From the NCBI RefSeq assembly GCF_010993975.1, contig NZ_JAACZO010000001.1, forward strand, positions 62,001-126,000: a DNA stretch of 64,000 nt, written 5' to 3'. Below, in pieces: positions 17,493 to 25,817 of the stretch. The number at the start of each line of letters is the position of its first letter. Position 1 is the first letter of the stretch. The notes under the pieces were generated by a model, which worked only from the letters and a program-made list of their open reading frames with translations, was not told where the DNA came from and searched no databases. Position numbers and translations under genes: made by a program. This DNA is from Halomonas faecis (GTDB lineage Bacteria; Pseudomonadota; Gammaproteobacteria; Pseudomonadales; Halomonadaceae).

Positions 17493-18263
17493 TCAGTGTT
17501 TGGGCGCCAGGAACTGCCGGAGGCGCTCCGACTGGGGATTGCCGATCACCTCGTCGGGTGGCCCGGATTCCTCGATCACTCCCTGGTGGAGATAGATCAC
17601 CTGGCTGGAGACGTCGCGCGCGAAGGCCATCTCGTGGGTGACCACGATCATGGTGCGGCCCTCGGCCGCCAGATCGCGCATCACCTTGAGCACGTCGCCG
17701 ACCAGCTCGGGGTCGAGCGCCGAGGTGGGCTCGTCGAAGAGCATCACTTCCGGGTCCATGGCCAGTGCCCGGGCGATGGCGCCGCGCTGCTGCTGGCCGC
17801 CGGACATTTGCGCCGGATAGGCATCGGCACGCTCGGTGAGACCGACGCGCTCGAGCAGGGCGCGGGCGTGTTCGATGGCCTCTTTCTTGGGTTTGCCGAG
17901 CACGTGCACCGGGGCTTCGATGACGTTTTCCAGCAGCGTCATGTGGGCCCACAGGTTGAAGCTCTGAAACACCATGGAGAGCTTGGCGCGCATGCGCACC
18001 ACCTGGTTCCAGTCCGCCGGCTCGCGTCCGTGCCGGGTCCGTTTGAAGCGGACGGGTTCGCCATGGACGATCAGCTCGCCCTCGTCGGGCTGCTCCAGCA
18101 GGTTCATGCAACGCAGGAAGGTGCTCTTGCCGGAACCGGAGGCTCCGATCAGGGTGATGACGTCACCCTTGTGGGCCGTGAGCGACAGGCCTTTGAGCAC
18201 GTCGGTATCGCCGAAGCGCTTCTTGATGTTGCGCACCTCGAGCGGTAGCGGGGTATCGGCCAT
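17493..18263 (-). CDS. Amino-acid ABC transporter ATP-binding protein, HisP/AotP-like
   Basis: The product is a 256-aa ATPase with Walker A GASGSGKSTFLRC, signature MSGGQQQRGAIARALA, Walker B VMLFDEPTSALDPE and MIVVTHEM. The insert RFKRTRHGREPADWNQV after the first strand segment is typical of histidine/arginine/octopine importers (HisP, AotP). It drives uptake through the two permeases downstream in the operon. Confidence 0.92.
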   Translation of the reverse strand: MADTPLPLEVRNIKKRFGDTDVLKGLSLTAHKGDVITLIGASGSGKSTFLRCMNLLEQPDEGELIVHGEPVRFKRTRHGREPADWNQVVRMRAKLSMVFQSFNLWAHMTLLENVIEAPVHVLGKPKKEAIEHARALLERVGLTERADAYPAQMSGGQQQRGAIARALAMDPEVMLFDEPTSALDPELVGDVLKVMRDLAAEGRTMIVVTHEMAFARDVSSQVIYLHQGVIEESGPPDEVIGNPQSERLRQFLAPKH

Positions 18264-18472
18264 GGGATGGCTCCAGGTCGGGACGAACGGACGGGCACGG
18301 AAAGTGGGCGATTCTAACAGGCCGATGGGATTTCGGCAGGTAGGCCGTCGTTGCCCTTTCGAGGACCGGGAACGGTGAGTGACGAATGGTGTGACATGAG
18401 CGATCTCCTGATTGTTGTTATCGCCGATTGTGACGGTGCGAGGGTGATGGCGGCAATCGGCCGATCGGCCGC

Positions 18473-19468
18473 TCAGTCCCTTCCATCGGGCCGTGGCGCG
18501 GGGCGAACCAGCAGTGCCGCACGGGCGCCGAGCTCGACGTTGGCATTGGGGAACACCACGTGCAGCGGCGCTTCGTCCACCGTGAAGGGGCCGCCGACAT
18601 CGTCCTCGGCGAGCCGTGTGCCGGGCGCGAACTCGGTGAAGTTGGGCGTGTCGTCGGGGAAGCAGAGGCGGAACGCCTCCCCCTGGCGCTTGAGCTCGTG
18701 TGAGACGCGAAAGAAGGCCATGCGTGCCGGGTCGGCGGCGGGGGGCGTTTCACCGGCAACCAGCGCCGCGAGCAGCCGCCCCATGGGGGCGAGGGCGCAC
18801 AGGTCGTTGGCACCGAAGGGGCGCACGCGGCCGAGTTCCAGGGTGAAGGCGGCGGCATCATGGTAATGCTTGGAATAGTGCGAGAAGGTCCAGCTGTGCT
18901 GGTGCTGATGGAGCACGGCCTGGATGTCGGCGGCAGCCAGCCAATGCCACTGTTCGGCTGGCGTGCGGGACTCGGCCCAGGGTTCGACGACGAATCGCGG
19001 GTAGCGGCTGTCGCGTATCGCCGTATGCAGATCGTAATGCAGGCGTGCGCACTCGGAATGACGGGCGAAGAACGCATCCACGGCGGCCATCAGTTCGCGG
19101 GCGCGGTCGGGCTCGTCGCCCCGTTCGTCGAGGTCACGGCGAAACAGCCGGTTGAGGTTGGTGTCGACGAAGCGCACCCCCGCGCGGATGGCGGGGAGGT
19201 TGCCGAGGATGACCAGCAGCGGCGCGCCCAGGCGGAGCTTGCCGGCCTCGAGTCGGGCCAGGCAATCGCCGAGCAGCTCGATGGGCGCGGTCTCGTTGCC
19301 GTGGATGCCGGCCGAGAGCACGCAGGCGCGGGCGGCTGGGCCGGGATCATCGGGCACGAGTTCCAGCAGCCCAGGACCGACCAGGGTGAAGCGCCCCCCG
19401 TTCACGCTTCCCCATCGAGTTGCCGGCGGCTTGCCGTCCAGGCTGGTATCGAGCCACTCAGCGAGCAT
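18473..19468 (-). CDS. astE: Succinylglutamate desuccinylase/aspartoacylase family protein (AstE/AotO-like)
   Basis: The product is a 331-aa zinc hydrolase. The zinc site is visible as SAGIHGNETAP (His 56, Glu 59) and LHYDLHTAIR (His 148), with RFVDTNLNRLFR between. AstE removes succinate from succinylglutamate in the last step of the arginine AST pathway. Pseudomonads carry an AstE-like gene, aotO, inside the arginine/ornithine importer operon, and the arrangement here is similar, so either role is possible. ATG 19468 (MLAEWLDTSLDG) fits the family start. The importer ATPase lies 209 bp downstream. Confidence 0.82.
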   Translation of the reverse strand: MLAEWLDTSLDGKPPATRWGSVNGGRFTLVGPGLLELVPDDPGPAARACVLSAGIHGNETAPIELLGDCLARLEAGKLRLGAPLLVILGNLPAIRAGVRFVDTNLNRLFRRDLDERGDEPDRARELMAAVDAFFARHSECARLHYDLHTAIRDSRYPRFVVEPWAESRTPAEQWHWLAAADIQAVLHQHQHSWTFSHYSKHYHDAAAFTLELGRVRPFGANDLCALAPMGRLLAALVAGETPPAADPARMAFFRVSHELKRQGEAFRLCFPDDTPNFTEFAPGTRLAEDDVGGPFTVDEAPLHVVFPNANVELGARAALLVRPAPRPDGRD

Positions 19469-19738
19469 GGCGGCCTCCGGACCGGCTGGTGTGGGGGCGG
19501 CAGAGCGTCGGGTATGGCACGTGGACTGAGGGCATGCGCAGATCCCGTTGGGTCGTAGCGAGCGAAGCTCTGTCACCATCCTGCGGAGCGTGGCCGCTCA
19601 CAAGCCCCGGCGTCGGGCTGGTGAAAACGCCGGTGCGATCGTGAAAATGACGCTGCTGCCCCTGACCATGGCCCAATGGGGGCCCGGACCGGGTGTCGGT
19701 AGACTACATTTTCATCCGCCAACGTTGAGAGAGTCCTC

Positions 19739-20623
19739 ATGTCCAAGGATACGCTCGATCTCAGCCGCCAACTCAACGATCACTATGCAGCGGTCGGCGT
19801 TGGCGGCGACCGGGAGCTGGTAGCGCGGCTACGCGATGCCTTTCGTGAGGCCGGCCACGATCCGGATCGGCTGACGCTGGATGTCATTGCCGGCATCGAT
19901 CAGCTGCACCTGGGCGGGCGCACGGCCAGCCGCTCCCTGGCCACGCTGGGTTTCGTCGGCCCCGGCGAGCGCGTGCTCGACGTGGGCTGCGGCACCGGCG
20001 GGGCGAGCCGGCTGCTGGCCGCCGAGTACGGCGCCACGGTGACCGGGGTCGACATCACGGCTGCCTTCGTCGAGGTCGCCGCCTGGCTCAGCGCGTCCAC
20101 CGGGCTTGCCGAGCGCACCCGCTTTTTGTGTGCCGATGCCGCTGTCGTGCCGCTCGCCGACGCCAGCTTCGACGTGGTGTGGTGTCAGCATGCGCTGATG
20201 AACATGCCCCAGGTGCCGCGTGTCCTGGCCGAGTGGCAGCGTCTGTTGCGGCCGGGCGGAAAGGTGCTGCTGCACGAGGTGGTGACCGGTGACAACCCAG
20301 AGCCACTGGCGCTGCCGGTACCTTGGGCACGTAGCCAGACGACCAGTCATTTGCGCAGTCGCGAGCAGCTCGAGCGCTGTTTGGCCATGGCCGGCTTCGT
20401 GCCCGAGACGTTGCGCGATGTCACCGAAGCTGCGCTGGCCTGGCGGCAGACACGCAGCGACCGGGAGGGCGGTGCTGCGGTACCGCCCGTGAAGCCGAGC
20501 CTGCCGGGGCCACCCCTGCTCTTCGGCGATGATTTTCCGCGCATGGGGCGAAACCTGCGCGACAACTTGGCTGCCGATAAGGTGCGCATTCTGGAAGGGG
20601 TGTGGCGTCGCAGCAATCGATGA
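19739..20623 (+). CDS. Class I SAM-dependent methyltransferase
   Basis: The product is a 294-aa cytosolic protein. Motif I VLDVGCGTGGASRL lies near residues 80-93, motif II VTGVDIT follows, and post-motif WQRLLRPGGKVLLHE closes the Rossmann core. The segment IDQLHLGGRTAS before motif I recalls sarcosine/dimethylglycine N-methyltransferases and sterol/ubiquinone methylases. That would fit osmolyte synthesis, but the substrate cannot be assigned. wrbA follows 90 bp downstream. Confidence 0.75.
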   Translation: MSKDTLDLSRQLNDHYAAVGVGGDRELVARLRDAFREAGHDPDRLTLDVIAGIDQLHLGGRTASRSLATLGFVGPGERVLDVGCGTGGASRLLAAEYGATVTGVDITAAFVEVAAWLSASTGLAERTRFLCADAAVVPLADASFDVVWCQHALMNMPQVPRVLAEWQRLLRPGGKVLLHEVVTGDNPEPLALPVPWARSQTTSHLRSREQLERCLAMAGFVPETLRDVTEAALAWRQTRSDREGGAAVPPVKPSLPGPPLLFGDDFPRMGRNLRDNLAADKVRILEGVWRRSNR

Positions 20624-20713
20624 ATTCGAACCTCGCCAACGAAAACCTTCGCTTTTTTGCACTACGTTATGCCGTACCCTGTGACCATCAACAACCAACG
20701 GAGGAAAACGGTT

Positions 20714-21310
20714 ATGACGAAGGTGCTTGTGCTCTACCACTCCATGTACGGCCATATCGACACCATGGCAAAGCTGGTCGCCGAAGGCGCGAGCCAGGTT
20801 CCTGGTGTCGAAGTCACCGTCAAGCGGGTGCCGGAAACCATGGACAATGAGACATTCGCCCAGGCCGGCGGTCAGCAGTTCGATACCCCGGAAGCGGCGC
20901 CTCAGGAGTTGGGTGACTATGACGCGGTGATCTTCGGCAGTCCCACTCGCTTCGGCAACATGTCGGCCCAGATGCGTACCTTCCTCGACCAGACCGGCGG
21001 TTTGTGGGCCAAGGGCGGTCTGCGCGGCAAGGTGGCCAGCGTCTTCACCTCCACCGGTACCGGTGGCGGCCAGGAGACCACCATCACGTCATTCTGGAAC
21101 ACACTGGCGCACCACGGCATGGTGATCGTGCCGCTGGGCTACGGCATCGGCGAGCAGTACGTCTTCGACCAGGCCGGTGGCGGCAATCCCTATGGCGCCT
21201 CGACCATCGCCGGCGGCGACGGTTCGCGCCAGCCCGACGAGCGCGAGCGGAAGATAGCCCGCTTCCAGGGGGAACACGTGGCCAAGATCGCTAGCAAGCT
21301 GGCTGGCTGA
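20714..21310 (+). CDS. wrbA: NAD(P)H:quinone oxidoreductase, WrbA type
   Basis: The product is a 198-aa flavodoxin-like FMN enzyme that reduces quinones by two electrons. Family motifs are [16 protein letters not shown] at the FMN phosphate site, [23 protein letters not shown] and [15 protein letters not shown] 20714 follows CGGAGGAAAAC; the earlier ATG at 20657 is not supported. A terminator hairpin lies 54 bp downstream. Confidence 0.95.
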   Translation: MTKVLVLYHSMYGHIDTMAKLVAEGASQVPGVEVTVKRVPETMDNETFAQAGGQQFDTPEAAPQELGDYDAVIFGSPTRFGNMSAQMRTFLDQTGGLWAKGGLRGKVASVFTSTGTGGGQETTITSFWNTLAHHGMVIVPLGYGIGEQYVFDQAGGGNPYGASTIAGGDGSRQPDERERKIARFQGEHVAKIASKLAG

Positions 21311-21364
21311 ACGGCACATGCACCTCCGGCTACTGATTGTAGCCTGGGTAACGTGCCATCACGA

Positions 21365-21398
21365 AAGGCCCTGTCCGAGCGATGCCGGACGGGGCCTT
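21365..21398. terminator. Terminator between wrbA and the sulfide oxidoreductase genes
   Basis: AAGGCCCTGTCCG and CGGACGGGGCCTT form a 13-bp stem with one G-T pair around an 8-base loop. It is placed between convergent genes. Confidence 0.65.
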
Positions 21399-21438
21399 AG
21401 ACGTTAGGCAGGAGCAGAAGGGGCCATCGTCGGCTCAA

Positions 21439-21783
21439 TCAGCGCAGCTGGCCACGAACCAGATAGCTCAGCGGATGCAATACCAGCCAGGTCACTATGG
21501 CCACGCCCAGGGCTGCCACGATCAAAGCAGCCCAGTCAGTGAGAGTGGCCACGAATGCCAGGCGAGAATGCGTGAGCCAAGGTAGCCACCACAGAGTCGA
21601 AATGCCGACCAGCAGGGAGACGATGGCGGTCAGCTGGCAGTGATGGTTGACCAAGCGATAGCCACGCAAGTGGCCGATCAGTTGGACAGTAATCAACAGT
21701 GCCACCATCGCTAGGATCAGCGGAAGAAAAGGGGGGAGGGCATTGGCCAGTACCGCGAGGATGCCCGAGAGCGTGAACGACAT
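21439..21783 (-). CDS. Small membrane protein paired with sulfide:quinone oxidoreductase
   Basis: The product is a 114-aa protein with three or four hydrophobic segments (about residues 6-35, 50-75 and 80-105) and no catalytic motif I can see. It resembles small proteins such as DUF5368 that sit beside sulfide or flavocytochrome oxidoreductase genes, but I am not certain of the family. It starts 11 bp after the oxidoreductase stop, so the two are co-transcribed. A role as membrane anchor or quinone-side partner is a guess. Confidence 0.7.
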   Translation of the reverse strand: MSFTLSGILAVLANALPPFLPLILAMVALLITVQLIGHLRGYRLVNHHCQLTAIVSLLVGISTLWWLPWLTHSRLAFVATLTDWAALIVAALGVAIVTWLVLHPLSYLVRGQLR

Positions 21784-21794
21784 GGCGTAACTCC

Positions 21795-23129
21795 TTAGAT
21801 GCGGCCTTCGAGCATGGCGTAGTAGGCGGGTTGTAGCAGGTAATCCTTGAGCACCCAGGCGGCCCAGGATTCCTCCTTGGGGTCGATGAAAGAGAACGAT
21901 GGCAGGAAGGCCAGGTCATTGTCATAGCCGAACTCCACCAGCATGGCCTTGCCGATGTCGGTGATGAGTGGGCAGGAAGTGTAACCGTCGTGGCGCGCCG
22001 AGGGGGGTTGGTCTTGGAGGTGGGCAACTAGGTTGGCCTCCACGACCGGTGCCTGGGCCTTGACGCTGGCTCCGGTCTTGTTGATGGGCGCTCCGATCAC
22101 ATCGCCAATGCCGAACACTTCGGGGTAACGGTTGTGCTGTAGCGTGTGGATGTCCACATCCAGCCACTCGCCAGCGAAGGGGCCCTGTTTTGCAATCAGG
22201 TCGCTGGCTTTGACGAAGTCCGGAGCGCTCATCGGGGGGACCACGTGAATGAAGTCGAAGTCACGCACTTCCGTGGAGCCATCACGGAGCGTGAACTCGG
22301 CCTGACGGGCGCCGGGGTCGATGGCGCTCAAGTGCTGGCCGTGGTGACGAGTGATGCCCTCACGGTCGAAGCGCTGCTTTAGGAAGTCGCTGATCCAGGG
22401 CTGGCTGAACATACCGTCGCTGGGAGTGAAGTAGTCCATTGCGAAGGCGTCTCGCCTCTCAACAGCTTTGATGCGGGACAGGGTCGTGAAGGCCATCTTG
22501 ATCGGTGCGCCAGCGCACTTGATGGCGGTGGGGGGTGTGGTGAATAGCCCCTGACCGCCGCCCCCGGCGATCCAGGCATCGATGGCATCGCGGGTTCGGG
22601 TGGCAGCTTCGAGGCTGGCATAGACGCTGCCGATGCCGTGGTCGCCAACCAGTTCTGGTGACATGCCATCGATCAGGTGGTAGTTGAGCTGCAGCCCCGT
22701 GGCAACGATCAGGATGTCGTAGTCCAATGTGCTGGCATCGGCCAGGGTGACACGGTGCTGCTCGGCGTCGATGCCTACCGCTGGCGTGCGCGTCCAGTCC
22801 ACTCTGCGGGGCAAGAAATCGGTATTGGCTCGCACGGTACGCTCGGGGTTCCACACACCGGAAGCGACCAAGGTCCAGCCCGGCTGATAGTGGTGCCGCT
22901 CGCGTGGTTCGACGATGGTGATGCTCGCACCGTCGAGGCGTTGGGAAAGGCGATTGGCCATGGCCATTCCGCCGGCGCCCCCGCCCAGAATGACGATACG
23001 GGCTCGGGTAGCGATGGTCTTGGCCTGCAGGTTGGCTGCAGAAAAGAAACTGGCTGCCCCGAGACCGGCCCCCAGCTTGAGGAGCTGGCGCCGGTCGAGC
23101 TGGCCAGCGGGAGAGTGTTGGCGTGTCAT
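21795..23129 (-). CDS. sqr: Sulfide:quinone oxidoreductase, type II-like, Tat-exported
   Basis: The product is a 444-aa FAD protein. It starts with a twin-arginine signal (LDRRQLLKLGAGLGAA, residues 11-26) and then the FAD-binding IVILGGGAGG (45-54). Two cysteines match the redox pair of mitochondrial-type SQR: IKCAGAP (Cys 205) and GYTSCPLIT (Cys 386). The third Cys of type I enzymes is absent. It should oxidise sulfide and pass electrons to quinone. The Tat signal predicts a periplasmic face. It is divergent from an octaheme cytochrome operon. Confidence 0.88.
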   Translation of the reverse strand: MTRQHSPAGQLDRRQLLKLGAGLGAASFFSAANLQAKTIATRARIVILGGGAGGMAMANRLSQRLDGASITIVEPRERHHYQPGWTLVASGVWNPERTVRANTDFLPRRVDWTRTPAVGIDAEQHRVTLADASTLDYDILIVATGLQLNYHLIDGMSPELVGDHGIGSVYASLEAATRTRDAIDAWIAGGGGQGLFTTPPTAIKCAGAPIKMAFTTLSRIKAVERRDAFAMDYFTPSDGMFSQPWISDFLKQRFDREGITRHHGQHLSAIDPGARQAEFTLRDGSTEVRDFDFIHVVPPMSAPDFVKASDLIAKQGPFAGEWLDVDIHTLQHNRYPEVFGIGDVIGAPINKTGASVKAQAPVVEANLVAHLQDQPPSARHDGYTSCPLITDIGKAMLVEFGYDNDLAFLPSFSFIDPKEESWAAWVLKDYLLQPAYYAMLEGRI

Positions 23130-23223
23130 GGGGACTCCTGTGATCTTGGAAGCGCTTATAGTTATATCTTTATAATTTTATTTCTCCTTCGGGGGATTCT
23201 GTAGCCTCATCGACTGCGGTTTA

Positions 23224-23388
23224 TTGACGCATATCAATATTCCTCAACCGTTGCGGTGTCATTTGTGTGCAGATAGTCGTGTGAGCGGTCTGCGGTCGTT
23301 TGACGCAGGTCAGATTGTCGCAATTTAATGCCGGCCTGGCGCGACAAAAGTCTTGAATTCTGTCGCGTGGTTTGTTGACCCCGGTCAG
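23224..23388. promoter_or_regulatory. Three FNR/ANR-like boxes in the sqr-cytochrome intergenic region
   Basis: The 391-bp gap between the divergent genes holds TTGACGCATATCAA (23224-23237, one mismatch to the FNR consensus), TTGACGCAGGTCAG (23300-23313) and TTGACCCCGGTCAG (23375-23388). The three are spaced 76 and 75 bp apart. TTGTCGC (23315), GCGACAA (23341) and TGTCGC (23361) repeats lie among them. AT-rich DNA at 23150-23190 probably holds the sqr promoter. Confidence 0.6.
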
Positions 23389-23521
23389 TTTCCCTTCCCC
23401 CCTCTCTGCCAGACTTTCAGTGACGCCCCGCCCCGGCGCTGCCGGTGAAGGGGGAAAGCCGAGACAACACGACAAAGCGCCCCGACAACGAGAGGCGCAG
23501 GCTGCAGTGAGGGAAAAGGGA

Positions 23522-25087
23522 ATGAACGATACCGACAATCAACGATGGCGAGGGCTGCCAGGCGTGGTGCTGGGGCTATGGTGCCTGGCGCTGGCCTCCG
23601 GAGCTTTCGCCAGCACCGCCGATCACACCGCCTTCGAGGAACTCCAAGGCCCGTTCGATCGGGCCGAACAAGTCACCGAGGCCTGCCTCGGCTGTCATAC
23701 CGAGGCGTCGCAGCAGGTGATGGCGACCCGCCACTGGACCTGGGAGTACGAGAATCCGCACAGCGGCGAGACGCTGGGCAAGAAGTCGATGATCAACACC
23801 TTCTGCATCTCCGATCAGTCCAACGAGGGGTTCTGCCAGTCCTGCCACGTGGGCTACGGCTGGGAGGACGACACCTTCGACTTCAGCGACGAGAGCCGCG
23901 TCGACTGCCTGGCCTGCCACAACACCGGCGATTACGTGAAGAAGGGCGGCTGGGCCGGCTATCCCAACGCGGAGCAGACCGATCTGGTCAAGGCGTCGCA
24001 GAACGTGGGGCGGACCTCGCGGGAAACCTGCGGCGCCTGTCACTTCTACGGCGGTGGCGGCGACGGCGTGAAGCACGGCGACCTGGACTCCTCGCTGGTC
24101 GAGGCGAACCACGCGCTGGACGTGCACATGGACGCCGAAGGGGGCGATTTCGCTTGCAGCGAATGCCACCAGACCGAAAGTCATGACGTGCCTGGCAGCC
24201 GCATCCAGGGCACGGCGGTGGATGTCGGCGGGGCGCTGCTGCGTGGTGCCCACGAGGATCGCAACCCCACCACCTGTCAGGCCTGCCACGGCAGCTCGCC
24301 CCACGAGGACGGCAGCCATGCCCAGCGCCTGAACGAGCACACCCGGGCGCTGGCCTGCCAGACCTGCCACATTCCCACCTTCGCCCGCGGCGGTGTGCCC
24401 ACCAAGATGGCCTGGGACTGGTCCACGGCCGGGCAGCTCGACGAGAACGGCGAGCCCATCCAGCGCAAGGACGACAAGGGCCACGTCATCTACGACAGCA
24501 AGAAGGGCGACTTCGTCCTCGGCGAGAACGTAGTGCCCGAGTACCTGTGGTGGAACGGCAACACCACCTTCGTCACTGCCGAGACCGAGATCGACCCCAG
24601 CGAGCGCGTGCTGATCAATGCGTATCACGGCACGCCGGGCGGGGAAGACTCACGCATCTGGCCGGTCAAGCGGGCGCTCGGCAAGCAGCCCTACGACACC
24701 GTGCACCAGACGCTGCTGAGGCCCCAGGTGGCGATTCCCGGCAACGATACTGCGTTCTGGTACAACTTCGACTGGGACAAGGCGCTCGAGGCGGGCACCC
24801 GCATCGCCGGCCAGCCGTTCAGCGGCGAGTACGACTTCGTCGATACTGCGATGCTGTGGCCGATCACTCACATGGTGGCGCCCGGCGAGGACGCCCTGAA
24901 GTGCGGCCAGTGCCACAGCGACGACGGCCGCCTGGCCGGTGTGGACGGGGTGTGGATGCCGGGGCGCGACCGCCATGCCGGGCTCGACCGCTTCGGCTTC
25001 GGCCTCGCCGGCCTGGTATTGCTGGGGGCGCTGGGCCATGGCGCTCTGCGTTTCGTGAACCGCAACCGTCGCAAGAAGGGGCATTGA
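23522..25087 (+). CDS. Octaheme c-type cytochrome, tetrathionate reductase family
   Basis: The product is 521 aa. A signal segment (about residues 12-30) is followed by eight CXXCH haem sites at residues 55, 105, 129, 170, 212, 252, 279 and 461, and a C-terminal membrane helix (about 491-508) with a basic tail. Haem number and spacing match the OTR family of Shewanella, which reduces tetrathionate, nitrite or hydroxylamine in vitro. ATG 23522 follows GGGAAAAGGG. The cytochrome b gene starts one base after its stop, so the pair likely passes quinol electrons to the periplasm. Confidence 0.88.
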   Translation: MNDTDNQRWRGLPGVVLGLWCLALASGAFASTADHTAFEELQGPFDRAEQVTEACLGCHTEASQQVMATRHWTWEYENPHSGETLGKKSMINTFCISDQSNEGFCQSCHVGYGWEDDTFDFSDESRVDCLACHNTGDYVKKGGWAGYPNAEQTDLVKASQNVGRTSRETCGACHFYGGGGDGVKHGDLDSSLVEANHALDVHMDAEGGDFACSECHQTESHDVPGSRIQGTAVDVGGALLRGAHEDRNPTTCQACHGSSPHEDGSHAQRLNEHTRALACQTCHIPTFARGGVPTKMAWDWSTAGQLDENGEPIQRKDDKGHVIYDSKKGDFVLGENVVPEYLWWNGNTTFVTAETEIDPSERVLINAYHGTPGGEDSRIWPVKRALGKQPYDTVHQTLLRPQVAIPGNDTAFWYNFDWDKALEAGTRIAGQPFSGEYDFVDTAMLWPITHMVAPGEDALKCGQCHSDDGRLAGVDGVWMPGRDRHAGLDRFGFGLAGLVLLGALGHGALRFVNRNRRKKGH

Positions 25088-25088
25088 C

Positions 25089-25742
25089 ATGAGCGAGCGA
25101 CTCTACCTGTTCACCCGCTTCGAGCGCTTCTGGCACTGGGCCCAGGCGGCGCTGATCTTCACCCTGCTGTTCACCGGTTTCGGTATCCACGGCGTGCACG
25201 ACCTGCTCAAGTTCGGCCTGGCGGTACGGGTCCACGAGACGGCGGCCTGGCTGCTCATCGGCCTGTGGATCTTCGCCATCTTCTGGCACTTCACCACCGG
25301 CCAGTGGAAGCAGTACCTGCCTACCCTGGAGCGCATCGGTGCCGTGACGCGCTATTACGTCCACGGCATCTTCGTCGGTGCGCCGCACCCCTACCGGGTC
25401 ACCGTGGCACACAAGCACAACCCGCTGCAGCGGCTGGCCTATCTGGGCGTCAAGCTGGTGATCAATCCGCTGATCTGGATATCCGGTCTGCTCTACCTGT
25501 TCTGGGGAAGTCTCTACGCCAGCATGCCTGCCTTCCTCGATCTGGAGCGGGTGGCACGCCTGCATACCCTGGGCGCTTTCCTGATGCTCGCCTTCCTGAT
25601 CATGCATGTCTACCTGGCGACCGCCGGCCACACGCCCCTGGCGTATATCAAGGCCATGATCACCGGCTGGGAGGAGGTGCACGACGAGGCGGCGATCAAG
25701 CGACCGCCACCGGCATCGGGCAAGGGCTCGGCGGGACGCTAG
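25089..25742 (+). CDS. Membrane cytochrome b (Ni-Fe hydrogenase/formate dehydrogenase gamma type)
   Basis: The product is a 217-aa protein with four main membrane helices and several in-helix histidines suited to bind two b haems (FWHWAQ near 16, VRVHETAAW, IFWHFTTG, RLHTLGAF and IMHVYL). Such subunits oxidise or reduce quinones for a periplasmic partner. It is directly coupled to the octaheme cytochrome gene, so it is the likely quinol-oxidising anchor of that enzyme. Confidence 0.85.
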   Translation: MSERLYLFTRFERFWHWAQAALIFTLLFTGFGIHGVHDLLKFGLAVRVHETAAWLLIGLWIFAIFWHFTTGQWKQYLPTLERIGAVTRYYVHGIFVGAPHPYRVTVAHKHNPLQRLAYLGVKLVINPLIWISGLLYLFWGSLYASMPAFLDLERVARLHTLGAFLMLAFLIMHVYLATAGHTPLAYIKAMITGWEEVHDEAAIKRPPPASGKGSAGR

Positions 25743-25769
25743 GCTCGAGGTCCGGCGATAGAGCGCATG

Positions 25770-25798
25770 GCGGCCACCCGGCATCGTCGGGTGGCCGC
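25770..25798. terminator. Bidirectional terminator after cytochrome b gene
   Basis: GCGGCCACCCG and CGGGTGGCCGC form a perfect 11-bp stem with a 7-base loop. It lies between the convergent cytochrome b and dehydrogenase genes. Confidence 0.7.
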
Positions 25799-25817
25799 GT
25801 TGCGCTGGTGGGCGGTC

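Noticed and set aside
23315..23366. TTGTCGC/GCGACAA repeats as a defined operator
   Set aside because: They are clear but irregularly spaced and match no operator I can name, so they are only mentioned with the FNR-like boxes.
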